A DNA stretch of 64,000 nt from Chrysopilus asiliformis (taxonomy: Eukaryota > Arthropoda > Insecta > Diptera > Rhagionidae): NCBI GenBank assembly GCA_964034945.1, contig OZ035962.1, positions 29,030,943 to 29,094,942 of the forward strand, read 5' to 3'. The notes below the pieces were generated by a model that saw only the letters and a program-made list of their open reading frames with translations, was not told where the DNA came from and made no database searches. The position numbers were made by a program, and so were the translations under genes. Within the stretch, counting starts at the first letter, position 1. Each line of letters begins with the position of its first letter. This document shows positions 62,623-64,000 of this stretch, one piece after another.

Positions 62623-64000
62623 TACGTTTCGTATATTGAGAGGATGAAATCTGAAATTCGTGACAATCCTAACAGGTTTTGGAACTTTATATCCAGTAAA
62701 CGAAAATCAAATCAGCCTGTGTCCGTATTAACTTATAACGATTCCTCCAGTGATAGTCCAACTGTTATATCGAATATGTTTTGTGACTTTTTCGGTAAAT
62801 CATTTACTGATTCTTTCTGTGATATAGATTTTAATTATTTTAATTATTTGACAGGTACTTCAAGTACGACCATTAATAGTCTAAGAATTACCTCAAACGA
62901 TATCTCGGTTGCTCTATCCAACTTGGACGAAGATTTTTCCATTACGCCTGATGGGATCCCAGCTGGTTTTCTTACAAACTGTGTCTTGTCGCTTATCGAT
63001 CCGTTAGAATACTTATTTAATCTGTCTTTATCGTCTGGTGTGTTTCCTTTACGATGGAAATATTTCTTTATTATCCCCATTCACAAAAAGGGTAGCAAAT
63101 CAAATATTGAAAACTACAGGCCCATTGCCAAACTTGCACCTATACCAAAGATTTTTGAAGCAATTGTCTGCAATCAAATAACTTTTCAATGTAAATCGCT
63201 TTTGTCGGACAAGCAACATGGTTTTATAAAAGGGAGATCCACTACTACTAATCTCGTCGAATTTGTAAATTTTTGCATAAATGCTATGGAGTCTGGTTAC
63301 CAAGTAGACTGCATTTATACTGATTTTAGTAAGGCATTTGACAAGCTTCCGCATAAAGTGCTTCTTTTTAAATTAAGAAAGCTAGGCTTCTCCAAAACTA
63401 TATGCGCATGGTTAGCTTCTTACTTGGATCAAAGATCTTTTAGTGTGCTCTTTTCCAAAGCTTTTTCACGCAGTGTTACTGCTTCGTCAGGAGTTCCACA
63501 AGGTAGCCACTTGGGACCCTTACTTTTTATTTTATTTATTAACGACTTGTTTTTAGTTATAGAGTTTATTCATTTGTTGGGATTTGCTGACGATTTCAAA
63601 TTTTATATGACCATTAGAAATCTCCAGGATTGTCACTTACTGCAACAACAGCTCGCCATTCTTAACGAGTGGTGTTTGAAAAACGGATTAGTAATTAACA
63701 CTTCAAAATGTTCAGTCATGACCTTTAGTCGTAAAAAAAATGTTGAAAATTTTAATTATATCCTGAACGAAAGCTCTTTAGGCCGATCAAATGTGGTTAG
63801 TGACCTTGGTGTTTTACTTGACACGAAATTAGATTTCAATTTACACATAAAAGATGTAGTTAGTCGGGCAAATTCTATGTTAGGATTTGTTAAGCGCTGG
63901 TCTAGGGAATTGACTGATCCTTTTGTGTTGAAAGCTTTATACTGCGCGTTTGTTCGTCCTATTTTGGAATATGCTTGTGTTGTCTGGATGCCTGATTATA
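62623..64000 (+). pseudogene. LINE ORF2, reverse transcriptase part (runs off the window)
   Basis: Continuous open frame in register with the endonuclease part once the MITE and one TA are ignored. Reverse-transcriptase motifs in order: 'NYRPIAKLAPIPKIFE' near 63112, 'KQHGFIKGRS' near 63209, palm motif A 'YTDFSKAFDKLPHK' near 63317, motif B 'SGVPQGSHLGPLLFILF' near 63490, the catalytic FADD (variant of YADD) near 63584, and the thumb region 'NEWCLKNGLVINTSKC'. The frame is still open at 64000, so the 3' end, tail and target duplication are outside. No stop or frameshift is present in this part, so the insertion copy is young. Confidence 0.9.

Noticed and set aside
63100..63354. An 84-codon minus-strand frame
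   Set aside because: Antisense to the reverse-transcriptase frame of the LINE.

Overview
The window looks like AT-rich nuclear DNA of an insect, most likely a fly. The evidence is GT-AG introns of 49 to 79 bases, AATAAA poly(A) signals, a DUF1091-type secreted protein (a family expanded in Diptera), a non-LTR retrotransposon of the Jockey/CR1 kind, Helitron-derived elements, many inverted-repeat MITEs, and dispersed repeats with GACA/GACG (GTCY) tracts that resemble the dipteran 'mini-me' repeats. Nothing bacterial is present. The species cannot be read from the sequence; a lower (nematoceran) fly is a guess.

Three host genes can be supported, all of them spliced. (1) 25866-26526, minus strand: a three-exon gene for a 182-residue DUF1091-type secreted protein. 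(2) 41640-44566, plus strand: five coding exons, all joined in phase 1, for a secreted, extremely aspartate-rich protein of about 288 residues; its small exons look tandemly duplicated. (3) 48889-50061, plus strand: three exons for a 312-residue Lys/Arg/Ser-rich protein of unknown function. The genes share no visible pathway.

Most of the rest is repeat or plain AT-rich sequence. From left to right: a repeat-like stretch at 1-795; a small TTAA-flanked element at 4498; a Helitron-like element at 6800; a mini-me-like repeat with a GACA/GACG array at 7.4-7.9 kb; two fold-back elements at 8.06-8.45 kb; MITEs at 12.1, 20.05, 24.7, 27.4, 28.0 and 29.3 kb; a Helitron split by a TA-flanked 1.05 kb insertion at 31.5-33.0 kb; a third Helitron at 37.6 kb; a 946 bp MITE at 46.4 kb; a 470 bp octamer array at 51.0 kb; a 1.1 kb inverted-repeat composite at 53.3 kb; two adjacent MITEs at 57.8-58.4 kb; and a LINE from 60.5 kb to the window end. 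The LINE open reading frame is broken by a 1.1 kb MITE whose removal, with one TA copy, leaves the frame intact.

The long stretches 0.8-4.3, 15.1-20.0, 33.0-37.4, 44.6-46.3 and 58.4-60.5 kb hold no feature I can support as a gene. They may be intergenic or parts of large introns. No tRNA, rRNA or CRISPR array was seen. Splice models rest on consensus sites, phase agreement and protein sense only; transcripts were not available.
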